A stretch of DNA of 64,000 nucleotides. Source: Helichrysum umbraculigerum. Lineage: Eukaryota; Streptophyta; Magnoliopsida; Asterales; Asteraceae. The stretch spans positions 168,319,759-168,383,758 of the forward strand of contig CATIUR010000003.1 of the NCBI GenBank assembly GCA_949592205.1, read 5' to 3'. Every line of letters begins with the position of its first letter. The stretch's first letter is position 1. The position numbers and the translations under genes are program-made. The notes below the pieces were generated by a model. It did not search any database. It saw only the letters and a list, made by a program, of their open reading frames with translations, and had not been told where the DNA came from. This document shows positions 13,771 to 27,100 of the stretch, one piece after another.

Positions 13771-14043
13771 ATTCTTTTAACACCATAACCGATACCAAAA
13801 ATTTATAATTATAACTTATAACAGCAACCCACAGAGAGCATTATCAGCCCCTTTGATAGTTTGATCCTTTTTCTGGGCCAAATTATCTTTTCACCTTTTC
13901 AGACCACATACAATGAACAATTATACAAATCGCAAATTCTCTGAACCATTGCATTTCACGGTAATCTAAACTAGTACTTGGAGCTATAATAACAGTACAT
14001 TCACATTTGGAGTCAACTGTTGTGAGATATGGGTTGTTTTTGT
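13771..14043 (-). other. Probable 3' UTR of the WDR11-like gene
   Basis: This is the downstream side, on the minus strand, of the stop codon at 14044-14046. It contains no exon or repeat of note. The polyadenylation site cannot be placed from sequence alone. Confidence 0.4.
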
Positions 14044-17000
14044 TTAGTCTACAAAAGGTTGAGAGTCCATGCATAGGTGGACTAATTTTTGTTGGAACTG
14101 TCCATATAATTCACCAACAGCTATGACATCTTCGTTTTGTGGGTTCAGTCCAGGCAAAATAAGCAACTTTTCTTTGATTACAGAATCTGGCTCTTTGTTA
14201 GTATCTAAGTTCTCGATAAATTCAGCATGAATTTCCCGACAGGCAGTAATGAACATTGCAGCAGTATCGGGTTGTTGAGTGTCACGGAGTGCTGCCAGCG
14301 CATCTTGTAATGAACCGGCTGCTATATACAAAATCAAGGCTCTGCATTGGAAACCAACAAGTGAGAGTATTGTTAGAATCAGAATACAATGAGCATACAA
14401 TGCATGCTCGGTAAAGGTCAAAACAGTTTCTTGGTACGGAGGTTGACCCATAAGTGTTCTGTTTAAAATTAGCGCGCCAAATCTGGTTACAAGTTCAATA
14501 AAACACGTGTAGGATGAAATTATTTAGCTGGCTTTACCCATAAGACCTTTTGAGCCGTTTACTTGGAAGCTATTTTTCTTATTTGACCCTTTATGATAAA
14601 GCACAACCAAACTGATACATTCATGAGTATATGGGTCGAAACTGCCACCATTGGTATTAAGGGCGCTAGTACTCACTCATAAAGCAATATCAGCTACATA
14701 AAGAAAATTGGTGAATCTGATCACAATCAAACAAAATGAAATGTCAATACCTCCAGATGTTATGTTCAGCATGAAGAACGTGTTCGGCCCATCTATGTAA
14801 TACCCTGCAAAGCCACAATTTATGAGATATGATCTATATTAAAAATAACTGATTCGATTCGCAGAAGGAAACTGCATATATGTGACTTTGATATGCAGAA
14901 ATTTGCACAAAGATTCGACATGATCCACTAGATAACACTCAACATAATTCCAGCATATGGTCATACTAATGTGCTTAGTTCTTTTTCTTTTTATGTTCAG
15001 TTAAGGAAAATCAGGGATGTACTAGAGATGATTGTGATAATATGCAATGGAAATTTGTGAAGCTACAAAGAGGCCAATAAGAGATTGTTAAACTTTTCGA
15101 AGGAGATGCAAACCTTGCATAATCTGTTCCACTTAAATGAGTTGCTGCCAATGTTGCAGCATCCGTCCAGCATCCTGCATCTTGTAGCTGAAATATACAT
15201 GCAGTTAAAATGAATGAGTCATACATGATTTCAAGTTTCAGATATTGATGAAAAAATAAAACCTTCTGTAATGTGAGCATCAAAGAAAAACTATTCTATT
15301 TCTTCTATATGCACCCCATAATTAGATAAAAGGAACCATGGGTGAAAGTTTGCTTATTCTATGATTTTCAGAAACCAAATGATGTTATTAAAGTTGTTTA
15401 GCTTTGTGAGCAATATAACAACACCTGTGAACAAGCTTCTTGATATCTCCCTACAGCACAGAGCAGATGTGTGCCAGACAATGACCTGTCAGTCTCCACC
15501 ATATTTGCTGCAACCACCTAGATCAACACAAGTGGTCAGGTGGGCAATTATAAACATAATTAAATGTGGGATAAATTGATATTGCGAAGTGGAACATGTT
15601 ATACTGGATCCCAATTACCTTCACTGCAAGTTCATTTAAGGATCTAGATACTGCAGATGAAAGAGCAACGGCACGCAAAGCATTCGGATAGAAGTAAGGG
15701 CTCTCTGGAGGAGTAGAAAGCATTAAACTTACAGCAGCTTCCAAGTTACCAATTGACACAAGCCTGATCATTGTGGAGATCAAATATAAGAAACCAAATT
15801 ACCTTATATTCACGATAATATGTCATATGACAAGAGGAGCCCATCTCGATCCATTTACTTATATAAAAGTTAGTTTTGTTGTGTATTATCTAGTACGGGT
15901 CAAATTAGAATATTTAGCTAAAACGAGACCAAGTCAAGTCGGTGTAAAGGTCAAAGGGTTGAAAGTCGCCCAAAGTCTATTTTCCTAAAAAATTATAACT
16001 AAAAGGGTTGAAAGTCGCCCAAAGCCTAGATAATTATATTCAAGGGATTATATTATAACTAAAATACTGTAATATTGTTTTTAAAATGACAATCGAATTA
16101 CATATTTATGTTTAAAAAATAGACACGAGAATTGACCTGTTTTGATCCATTACCCAACCCACCCATCTTGTCACCTCTTTATGGTGTAATAAGAATGGGA
16201 TACACCGACTGTATGACAAAGTAAAGCATGATTAACAGTAGATTGATAGAATTACACTCACTCGTGAACACGGTTCTGAATGGCCTCTTCATCTTCTAAC
16301 TTTTCATGCCAGGGAATACGTTCACTAGCACTTTGCCACAACTCATCTTGCTCAAATGCCATCAACTTAAGTTCGCCGTCACTCTGCAGAAAGAGACACC
16401 AGTATCAATATAACATACTATCTTCTCAACAAAAAAGTGTAATTCTTCTTAATAATTTTCCCCTGCTGAAGAAGTGCCTAATAAACCACAATGTAGCATT
16501 CTAGGTGTATGCTTCTTGCACTAATAAATACATCCACAGTAATATGAAAATCACAAAACTGTGAAAACCCAGGTTAAGTTTTAGCAAATAGTTGATGAAT
16601 CCTTGTTAGGACCTACAAACACAGCAGAGAAATGATAACTGAAAGTTGATATTCGTTCTCTATGATAAAAAGACAGGACTTCAAACGGATATTTTTGTGC
16701 TCACAATATAAAAACCAAAAAGCTTACCACAGCATTCCTTTTACTTGATTCAGTTCCTGATTTTCCCTTCGAAGATATCCGACTCAGCAACGACACATCA
16801 TCAGTTTCTGAAGATGATTTTTCCGGGGTCTTTTGCAGAGATTTGTTAGCCAAATTGTTCATCAAATGCTTGAGTGCGCGAGGCAATTGCAACCAAAAGT
16901 AAGCTTCAGATGTTTCACCAAATATTGCAGCTGCAAAAGAGAATCTCGCAGCTGAACCTTTATTAAGTATAGCAGCATATTGTCGCACCCTCTCATCGTC

Positions 17001-20000
17001 TAGTATGCAACCTAATGTAACCAAATAAAAAACAAGAAATACAGAAAAAAATTTAAGAAATTTTCTCAACAGTATAATCCAGTATAAACTCCATGATGCA
17101 ATGTGTTCAGAACCACACCTTCTCTCTGGTAAGGCTCTAATACCTTAAGAAGCAATTCTGGCACAACAGAATCACCAATACTAGGTATATCAATTAGATA
17201 ACTACGAAGATCGCCTGCAGATGATGCAGTTTTTAATAATTGAGCCTGTCCCTTAGCGATAGTCGTACTATATGTGTTAAACCATAAAGGCTTTACACCA
17301 CATTGTAAGATCAACCGCAGTGCCTGTCAGTAGAAAACAAAAGAACTTGTTCAACATCCCAATGCAAAAGTTTATACTTGCAATACTACGAAGTAACACA
17401 CAAGGATTTGACTTAAATGGTGCATCTGCCATTCAGCAGATAGCGTTTACTACATGTCAGTGTAAGTCTAACACGTTGGAGCCATCACTTAATACAACAC
17501 AAAGAATATACCTTTGTTGAATGATGAAGTCAAAGGTGAACACAAACAATGTCAAATAAAAAGAATGATTAGCATTTCAAACATTGTAATTGTCAATTCA
17601 TTTCCAGAAAATCGGCATTTGGAAATAAGAAATATATGAGTTTTGTCCAATAGATTTCTGGCAACTTTAAAATGTTTTTATTTTATCTTGTAGTTTGGAA
17701 GCATGTTGATTGCTAAGAAAGATGAATGGTTACAGTCGTCAACTATGCCCAATCAAGCCCTTTGTGACCCAACATTCTGCCTCACACAAGTCTTCCCATT
17801 CTAAAATGTATAGAAATGAATATAATCATTAACCTTGTAGTCGAAGAATAAGAATAGGTATCGAGAAAAAAAGGAAAAGATTGCATAATTGAAAAGATAA
17901 ATCAGCGAAGTAAACTAGTTATAAGAAGTCGTCATAATAATGTGTCAACTCACAATGCTAACTAACTAATTCATTCGTAAGAACCCTATGTAAAAGGTAG
18001 GGAAAGTCTTTGTTCACAGCCTTTTCCTAGGGCAATAGAGAAGAGGCTATTTTCTGAGTCAAACCCGTGACCTATAGTCACCCAATGCAGCATTATAGTT
18101 ACTGAAAGACTGTCCCTAGAAAAAAACATAAAGTTCACTTACAGAATAGATAAAAGTAAAATTACCAAGGCATGAGCTGTAGGAAGTAATATAGGAGAAC
18201 ATATAGGCATTGGCCGAAATCGCTCTTTGATAGATCCAGACTGGGCTCCATAACCAATTCTGTTATCACTGCATAGAAAGATAGGAAATTTCTACTGAGC
18301 ATATTCTTATTACGAATATATATATTTTTAATACTATAAAAACAGAACCTGAAAGCGTAAACAGTAAATTAAATTAAATAGTTCAGCAAGCTTGAATAGT
18401 TATGACACATACATGTTAACCTCAACAAGTCGAAAGCTACTATCTGCTCCAGTAATGCACAATACCAACGGATCATTTTTATCCGTTCGCACAGGCAACC
18501 AATCGAGTTCCAGCACAAGGGTTCCAGGAAATTGAGGCTGTAGTAGAGAGTTAGCTAATGGATCTGGTGAATCCTGCAATTGAAAGACAACTGTAAGTTA
18601 CAAATTTCCTTTTTCAGTTTATATTTACCCCCCTCTCCCCCCCCACCCCCCAACCGACCGCAAGAACCAACAGCAAGAAAGAAAAAAATCAATTCATGCT
18701 ACTTCTCTCACTTACAAGATCAAACACAGAAAACGTATTGTCATTAAACAATACAGCAATACGTCCACGGCTACGATCTCCAGGAACAACAGGCGAGAAC
18801 TTGATCCTCCTAATCCCTTCCCGGTGAGTGTTAAAAGAGGAAGATTGCCCAGTTGTGACATCCCACCACCGTATGTTTCCTGACCTGTCCCCCATGACCT
18901 GACATATCAATCAATCACTGTAGAGATCTGAGAGGCAAACCACAACTTCCACACACAAGGGGAAAGAGAAAATGATACTAACCACATGAGGCAAACGATA
19001 GGCCATAGCTCTGACCGGTCCATCAGAAGAAGCAAGTGAAGAAGCAGGCCACTTTGGTCTGCACAGTAATAAACATAATTTGTGAGCTTACGAAATAACA
19101 AATAAACCAACTAAACTATATTACAGAGAAAATGAGAAACGAAACTGAAAAACAAACCGCCAAAGATTAATCAGGTTTCAGTTAAAAAAAAAGAACTATG
19201 CTGTCTCTGATAACTAATGGTCAAGGAAAATAAAATCCAATGTGCATAGAACCTAAAAGATTTCTGGATTTTCCTGAAATCGTTTCTTTGAGAATTTCAA
19301 TGAGTCAAGTTGACCTACTGTTTAGTCATATCTCATAAGCAATGTTGACCTGAAAGTAATTCTAGGGCACCTTGAGTCCTTGACTAACTTAAAAGGTTTT
19401 TGACAGCAGAAATTCATCAGGATAGATTTACTGTCAGACAACAGGATATCGCAAAAGTAATTCAAAATAACATCAGTTTATGAGTCTTCTGTTTCTTGTA
19501 AAGAATATTACTTGAAGTCTCGGATCCTTCGACCGTGAACTTCAAACACCCCAAGTGCGCCATTTACCAGTGCAAATGCAAAACTCTCAGAAAATTCTTC
19601 TTGAGTTCCATCTGCATTCACCGCCTCTGCATTACAATTTAATTTTGAGCATTGTAAGTTTGTCAAATCCAAGGTACCTAGAGATTCAATTCATAACAGC
19701 AGTAACAGCTGTAAAAGTCCACTAAATTAAAGTTAAAATGGCTTATACTTAGGGGGCTTATATTTGGGTATCAATATGATGATCACTTTGATGAGACTAT
19801 AAAACATGCAGTGAAAATTTAAAGAAATTTTAGAGACTAAAAGTGAGTCATAGCTTAAGCACGTTATGTCAGAAGCAATGTTTTGAAAACCGGTCAACTC
19901 GGACTGGTCCGACCGGGAACCGGAGGCCTTCTGACCGGGTGAAAACCGGTTTTGACCAAGGTTTGACCAGTCAACGAATCGGACGGTTCGGTCAAAACCG

Positions 20001-23000
20001 GGCGGTCCAACCGGAACCGGACCGGTTGGACCGGGATTTTAATTTATTTTTTTCTTTTTAGAAAACGCCAAAACGGTGACGTGGGCCGGTTTTGGGGCGG
20101 TTCGGCCTGACCGGTTCGACCGGAACCGGACCCCCCTCCGGTCCGATTCGGTTGTCGGTTTTAAAAACATTGGTCAAAAGTATCTAAGTGATGTAGGCAG
20201 AAAAAGGACCACATCAAAAGAAAGATTAGAAAAAGTTGGAAGCATAGACACCAAGATCATTAAGTGGTATCTCAAGGGAGCTTAAGGTTGCACATATTCT
20301 TTTGGTTTATTATATGTTGGGAATCTAGTTACTTGGATTTGTTGGTTTAGTTCTTTAAAATTTAAATATAAATCCACGACTATCACTTCATAAGGATAAG
20401 AATTTGTGGTGACTAGGTTCTGGATTATTTAGACAAATTATAGTATCTAGTGTATCTTGATTTTGTTTCCTTAGGATATAGGTCATCTCGTCTATATATT
20501 AAGTAACCTGGGGGCAGATATACATAAACAATTGAACAAAAATTCAAGGCTGAGAAACTTCTGTTCGTGAAATGTAATAACAAGGTTTGACGTAGTGATG
20601 TTTGTAACTATATTAACCTTTGTACTGGTAAGGCATAACTATGACAACCTCATTAATGGTCTTCTAAATTGGATACATGTGAATGGGGTTGGAACGTTGG
20701 GTCTAATATATTGTGAGTGCATAGAAGCGTAAGTATGACGATCAAATATATTGAATGGGGGTCTAAATGTGAATGGGGTTGGGTCATAATGATAATGCTA
20801 TCAACTCACTAGAGTCTGTCTGGGATGCCATGCCATCAGGTGGCATAGAAGCGTTCGATTGCATAGAGGCTCCACTCTGTGTTGGTCGCGGAACAGAAGG
20901 AAGAGTCCACTCCAGTACAGTAAAGGGAAGAGCTAGAGACCTAAGCTGCAAATGGGAAAAAAGAAAAAGAAAAAAAAAAAGAGACAATATTATGACTGAT
21001 CTACAAAAGTATCTCAAGATCTCAAACAAGCAAAATACGGAGTATTCTTTAAGTAATTCACAGCCAAAAAGGTAGAAAATAGATCAAAATTTCGGCTATG
21101 ACAGATATCATCATGAATAACAAGATGTATCTGTATGCATGCATATGTATGTATATATACCGATATATGTATGATGAACATATATTAAGAGTAACTGAAC
21201 TACATACGGATGGTCTACCATGATTGAAATAAGTAAAAAAAAAAACCCACTTGGGACATACAATGATAATAAGAGAACCAAGTGATTTGGTTTACCATGA
21301 TTGGAGTCTTTGTCATCGCCCAAACCTCCACAGGTGCATCGCGAAACAATATTAAAAGATACCTACAAAATGCATCAAGAATGCATCATTACATATTCCA
21401 CAAAAATGCAGACCACCTTCTTACATCATGTTTAGCAATGAAACTAATAAAACATCATCTTAGTATGGCAAATGGTAACTAAAGAAAAAGGTAATATAAA
21501 CATTATCTTAGTATGACAATTGGTAATTAAAGAAAAAGGTGATATAAGCCAAGCAAAGTGTAAAGATCAAGGAAATCATGTTATAAGAAGTTAACATATT
21601 AGTTCAGTTTTAAAAACAACCTTCCTGAAGATGAAGCACGTAGAGCTCTTATGGGCGTACGCTCTGGCTTTTGTAAGACCCTAAATGTTCGATTAAGGCC
21701 GGTCCGAAGGTTGGTAACGACAAGCCTATTAGTATAGCCACCAGTCTTCTCATTTCCCTGAGTTCAGAATATATTTAGAAAATGACAAGTCATCCAAGAA
21801 CTTAGGATATTTAAAATTGATTCTACTCACTAATTAATACACTTTTGTTCCATACCTCAGTGTATGAGAATGAGACCAGTCTTGAATTTCCCAGCCACCT
21901 TAATCCTCTTACAACACTATCATGAATAGAAAAACTTGCAGCAACAGCATTGGCAGAGACATCAATAATTTCAACGGAACCACTCTGAGTTCCCAAAGCA
22001 ACCAGTGGAACAGCTACAGCAGGATGGTTTCCCCCTCCTTCACATATAATATCTCATTAACTGATAGTCAATTAAATTAGTAATATCAACAAGAACTCAT
22101 ATCTTGGTTTGAATAACAGTCAAGACACAAAGTACAGTACTCACGGGCTAAGGTAGCAGTTAAAGAAGGAGATGGTACAGCCAACATAGTCACTGCTGAA
22201 GAAAGAAGATGCAGCTGCCCAACCAGGCTGATCTGTATGAAGAGTTTCCATCCGTAAGAACGCAGATATAAACAGGGTCAACATCGACAATAAAAAAAAG
22301 CACATTCAACAAGGCAATCACTTAGTCACATTTTCAACACGACTAGATAAAACGGGTAAACGAAGGAGGTTTTTCCTGTTCAGGTTACCAAACGGGTATC
22401 CCCATGACCATTTCCAACCGTTTCCCTGGCCACCCCCAAGATGTTTACCCAGTGAGGTTCGAACGTGAGACCTCTTGTGAGGACAACAACATGAATAACT
22501 TGAGAATGGAATGGTTTTTTGATCTTTGTGGGAAAAAAACCTCCTTAAATATAATATTATAGACCTTATACTACGCTCTCAGAATTTAAAAATGAAAAAT
22601 ATATGCAATATGGTTTTCAGAAATGTTTGGGTATCAACCTTCAGTGTCAAATCATCCTGGCTACTTTTAGAGGCTGATGGACGGCCCTTTCTAACATTCT
22701 CCTTATCTGTTTGTTTAACCACATCCTTCACAGAGTCGAAGGAAGAATCCATTCCATCAACATTTGTATCTAAAGCTGTATCCGTGCTGATTTCTGCAAC
22801 ATTGCCAACATCTAATGCATCTTTCTGATTCTCTGGCGGGCCTTCAGCAGTTAGAAGCCAGTTCCATATTTTTCCATCATCAGAAATGGATAGCAAATGA
22901 GTTTTAGAAACAACATGAGATTCATCACAAAAATCGAATGGGTTGTCAAAATCCACATCAATTTCTGTGTCACGTGATGAAGTGTGATGTCGGTCAGAGA

Positions 23001-24520
23001 GATGTTTGCGAACATTTTGAAGGGTAGAATCTGATCGAGAGATGACAGCCGCAAGCACTGATGGAGAAGGGACAGGTGTGCCAAGTGACGGCATCAATTC
23101 TTCCATCATGCACATTACATGTACCTGCTCTCCTCTGTGGTGATAAGGAAACTCAGTATATTTTCTCATGTCCAAAGAAGCAATCAATTAACATGTACAC
23201 TCATACGTCACTAATTATAATTGACAACAATTTTTTTGCCAGTTACTTATTCATGTTATGTATGGTTGCTTCGTTATTTCATGTAAATATTCTAGCTTAT
23301 CTTCTATTTTTTTTTTAAATAAAGGGAAGGGATAATAAGTTCTTGGCATTATAGATTATACAATTAAGCAATTTCACCATACAACAAGGAAACCTATAGA
23401 TGATATAAAAGCATGTGCATCGTATAAACCAATGCCACAGATAAGCAACCATACATCGCATAATTATTATTCAAATAAGTAACAAGTTTACTTACTCCTT
23501 CCGTCGCCAAGCGCTAAACCGACCATCAAAATGAGCACAATAAACCACCTCCAAGCTCGGATCAGGCAACACATCCATAAACCTTCCACAACCTCTCGGT
23601 AAACCAACACGAAACAAAACCTTCTTATATTGCAAATCAAACACCACCAATTCCCTAGGAAATGTCACATACAAAATATGCTTCCAATGTGGTGAAAACG
23701 CAAGTTTCACTACGTAATTCGGAAACAATGCCATCGCCGGAGCATTATTTGATACACCTGAATTACTAGCATTAGCTGCATCTCTCTCAAGCTTATTCAA
23801 TTCAGTTACATCGGTACCTATTTCAATCTCTTTCAAAACAACGTCGGATTCGGAACTATGACCGTGAACTTTAACGGATAACAGAAAACCTCTTAAACCT
23901 ACAACACAAAAATGACGTGAATCAAACGGATCACGTCTAATACATGAAAATACTTCCGGTGCGACGTCGTATTTGAAAAAACACCGTCCAGTTGAAGTTT
24001 CGAACAGCGAGAGTAGCGAGGATCCGGTAATCGCAGCAATAATCCACGAATCCGAACCGGAACCAGATCCGGATCGGATCCAGTTCAAGTCCTGGATACC
24101 TAATTTCGAAACCGGATCTGTTTGAAGGAAAATTAGTGCATTACTACTATTACTAGATGATTTGACACGCGGATCAAGGAGACAAATTCGGCCTTGACGG
24201 TCACCAGCAGCAAGAAGTAAGTGAGAATGTGAAGAGGTAGGATCGTGTGAGAGCAGGTCCATGCGAAGTGGCGTAGGGCACCACCGGACGGCAGTTACAA
24301 ACGGAGATAGGTTTCCGGTACCGGATGATGGAGGTGGAAGTGGAAGGACGGAAACGAGTTGCATTGTGTGTGTGTCGACGATAGCGACGGAGCTGCCGGC
24401 GGCGTAAGCGAGGAGGCCGGTGGAACGGAGGTCGGCGGAACCGCCGTTGTTGCGAGATGGTGGACCGGGCAGCATGTAGTCGTATGAGGTTGTTGGTGGT
24501 GGACGTTGTATTGTTGACAT
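14044..24520 (-). CDS. WDR11: WDR11-like WD40 repeat protein
   Basis: Plant homologue of WDR11, a large WD40 and alpha-solenoid protein. In animals WDR11 partners FAM91A1 in vesicle capture at the trans-Golgi; the plant role is less clear. Twenty coding exons join in frame to 1347 aa; in transcript order they are 24520-23496, 23134-22639, 22232-22145, 22037-21856, 21757-21621, 21362-21296, 20945-20810, 19626-19512, 19058-18983, 18898-18716, 18573-18413, 18268-18166, 17323-17119, 17011-16728, 16383-16262, 15763-15619, 15517-15425, 15187-15114, 14804-14751, 14341-14044. Recognition landmarks are a start MSTIQRPPP with LPGPPSRNN, GDRSGNIRWWDVTTG in exon 10, the C-terminal block GCWTDAATLAATHL, and the end HLCMDSQPFVD. 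WD blades occupy roughly the first 900 residues; the rest is predicted helical. Every junction I used is GT-AG. No stop or frameshift interrupts it, so it looks functional. It converges on the TOPLESS-related gene. Confidence 0.95.
15890..16186. repeat. Dispersed MITE-like repeat copy in WDR11 intron 15
   Basis: Reverse-oriented copy of the GGTGGCAAAATGGG family. It begins near TACGGGTCAAATTAG and ends with CCCATCTTGTCACCTC at about 16178. A nested 29-bp unit (AAAGGGTTGAAAGTCGCCC) is repeated at about 15953 and 16001. Edges are approximate. Confidence 0.45.
19876..20172. mobile_element. hAT-type MITE in WDR11 intron 7
   Basis: A 297-bp, GC-rich insert in an AT-rich intron. Its ends are inverted repeats: CAATGTTTTGAAAACCGG on the left and CGGTTTTAAAAACATTG on the right. 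The flanks are GTCAGAAG and GTCAAAAG, an 8-bp target duplication with one mismatch, which is the hAT superfamily signature. The interior is built from many short CCGGTT / AACCGG words and has no transposase ORF. Confidence 0.8.
22360..22525 (-). repeat. SINE-like element in WDR11 intron 2
   Basis: On the minus strand the sequence reads GTTGTCCTCACAAGAGGTCT, then CGTTCGAACCTCACTGGG, then a segment with GGTTGGAAATGGTCATGGGG. The GTTCGAACC core matches the pol III B box of tRNA-derived SINEs, and the order fits a plant SINE head plus body. Precise ends and target duplication were not found. Confidence 0.5.
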
Positions 24521-25853
24521 GGTGGTTGTATGGCTTTGATTTTCCGGTGAGGGAGATTTGACTTTGACCGGTTGTGGTCAGTTACATCTCTGTTTTTTTC
24601 CTTCTAACGGTTGTCAAGATGTAATGGACTCGCACTCACTGTTTTTGCTGGTGAAGTGGTGGTACTCTACAAGTATTATTTTTCGTTATTTCATTCATTC
24701 TTAAACCTTAAGTATTGATATTAATAGTTATAAAACTGATAATTAATTTGATAATTCGGATATAGGGTGAGATTCAAATGAAAATGTTAAAATGTGTAAG
24801 AATTGAATAATCAATAAGAATGCTTCATTTTCATTAGGGGTGGAGGGGCACTTTAGTCATTAAACATTCTATTTAATTCAAATTAACTAAATAGAAAATT
24901 AAAAAGAACATGTAGATAGATAGAGACTATAGATATACACACGTACGTACAATAAAATTGCTGGGGTTTTCAAAATTCTCCAAATCGATCTCAAAATACA
25001 CCAAATCAAAGGTACGGCTTATGTAAATTCGAATCAAATACGTCAACTGAAACCACGAACAATCAATTTCTGCAGATTCGTTGTGAATCAATTAGGGTTT
25101 CAGTTGTGCGAGTTTTGTCGATCGTTTTTTTGCGAATGGAGGCGATTTCAACGTTATTTTGATCTGGAATTTATGATTTGATTTACAAAAACGCAATTGT
25201 ATGCTAATTTCTTCTAATTCATCAATCAATTTTCATTCCATTTGAACACAAAAAACAGCTTATTATGACGAATGAGAAACTCTGTTAAATTGAATCACAA
25301 CAAAATTAATGTGGTATCATATGTGATAATGGTGTCAACTGAAGATCAGTATTGTTTGAAATTCTGGTCATTCAGTTCGGTTGTTAAAATTCTTCAAAAA
25401 CAGTTGAAAAAAATCTTCCAACTAATAAACTGTGATTTAGTAACACATGTGATAGTTAATAATCTAAAAACATTTATGGTGCAGAAAATAGAGATGGTTA
25501 TAATAGAAGAATGTCAATCAACTGATGTGGAGCACGAAAGGAAATGCTACATGTAATAAGTGCTTTTAACCTATTCCAAATGGTTGTATCATATGTTATA
25601 GTTATAGTTATTAGTATCACGTGTGATAGTATTTAGCTCCTTTGTGTATCACGTGTACGTTGTCTACCAAAAAACATAGCTTGTAGTGTCCTGTGACTTG
25701 TTAATAAATATTTATGTTAATAAATATTTCATCTAATTGAAAATCGTAACACGTGTGATATGATCAAGAATGTGATAGTGACATGTGACATCTGGTACTA
25801 ACACATGTGATACTGGTTAATAACACATGAGTTACTACTTACTAGTTAATATC
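24521..25853. other. Intergenic: WDR11 promoter side and a CACATGTG-rich tract
   Basis: The first part is the upstream region of the minus-strand WDR11-like gene. From about 25316 to 25833 the motif CACATGTG or CACGTGTG, often within TAACACATGTGATA, recurs roughly eight times. One 94-codon ORF at 25272-25556 overlaps this tract; it has no recognisable domain and I do not call it a gene. Confidence 0.4.
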
Positions 25854-27100
25854 TGTAACACCCCATCCTGGAAGGGACGAAATGTTACAACTGATACAAA
25901 GCATATATACCTAAAAGTATATGAAAGTCTTCAATCGATCTCTAATGGTCTCTAGGCAAGTCTCATATCCTAAGCACTTTCTTCTTATCCTGGTTACCTG
26001 CCACGGAGAAAGAAAATGCGGCTGAGCCAAATGCTCAGTGAACGGATAACAAATAACAATAATTGTAAGTTGTAAATATGAACGAAACAAAGTTGCAACA
26101 AACTTAATTGTTAACAAACAAGTCTGTTTATAATAGACGTAAATGAGATATCGAAAGAAATGAATGTACAAATGAATCATACGGAGATACCCAATGAGCT
26201 CATACAAATCATATACATACAAATGTACACCGGACCTGCGAATCCAAATGTATTATCACATGGGTGAAAACAAACAAACGGGTCAAAAACGGATGCCATG
26301 CCGAATCATACTAACTTATACATACAAAATGATAGCAAAGCATATGGGAATCTTTATGTGTAGGATAGATACCAAATGAACGTACAAACGAATAAAGATT
26401 TCAGGAACAAACATACATGTATCAAATCATATGAAATCTTACAAGTAAGATTAGAATACGTACCTCACCCCATCGCAGTGTCTCAAAGAAAATCTGAACC
26501 TACTCTGTGCCCAAATAATCTACAATATTTAACAAATTATTTATCAATACCCATTAACCTAGTTATTGATTATTTAGATACTATAATATATATTCGTTAG
26601 CCAAAAGCTATTTTAATACTTTGATTTACGTGAGATCATAGAGCTTAATGGTTCCGTTTGATTCTACTCGGTTAACTTCTTACTTTAAGGTTCAGCACTT
26701 ATCAAATTTTATCTAATAATGAAGGACAACTTAATAACTTAGTATTGTTATTGTAAATCCCTTAATGCAAGAAAGTTCAATACTTTAATAATTTATAGTA
26801 CTGGCAAAAACTGCCCAATTGCTCCAACTCTGGGCAGATATGGGTATTTTGCGTCAACGTTTGGGTTGTTATGGACATCCGAAATTGTGGGAACGGGTCT
26901 GACTGGACATAAATCAAAATATATATGGGCTCGAATGGGCGGAGGTTTGATAATCAACACATACATGAAAAATTAGAAGTAAGAAACAAAGCTTGTTTCA
27001 TGGATATAGATGGAGTGGTGGAGACAATGAGTTTGTGTAGACTTTAATGCTTTGTTTTGCTACATCCAATCTTTACTTTGCTATTTCCAAATTTACCTTA
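25854..27100. other. Possible LTR fragment, start only
   Basis: TGTAACACCCC at 25854 is the typical 5' end of many plant gypsy LTRs, and the following sequence is non-coding. I found no matching ...GTTACA end or target duplication, so this is either a truncated LTR or chance. Nothing else is recognisable up to about 27.1 kb. Confidence 0.3.

Noticed and set aside
22579..22638. Read-through of WDR11 exon 2 to 22579
   Set aside because: The exon ends at the GT donor at 22639; splicing to 22232 restores the family sequence and frame.
25272..25556. 94-codon ORF upstream of WDR11
   Set aside because: No recognisable domain, overlaps the CACATGTG motif cluster; not enough support for a gene.
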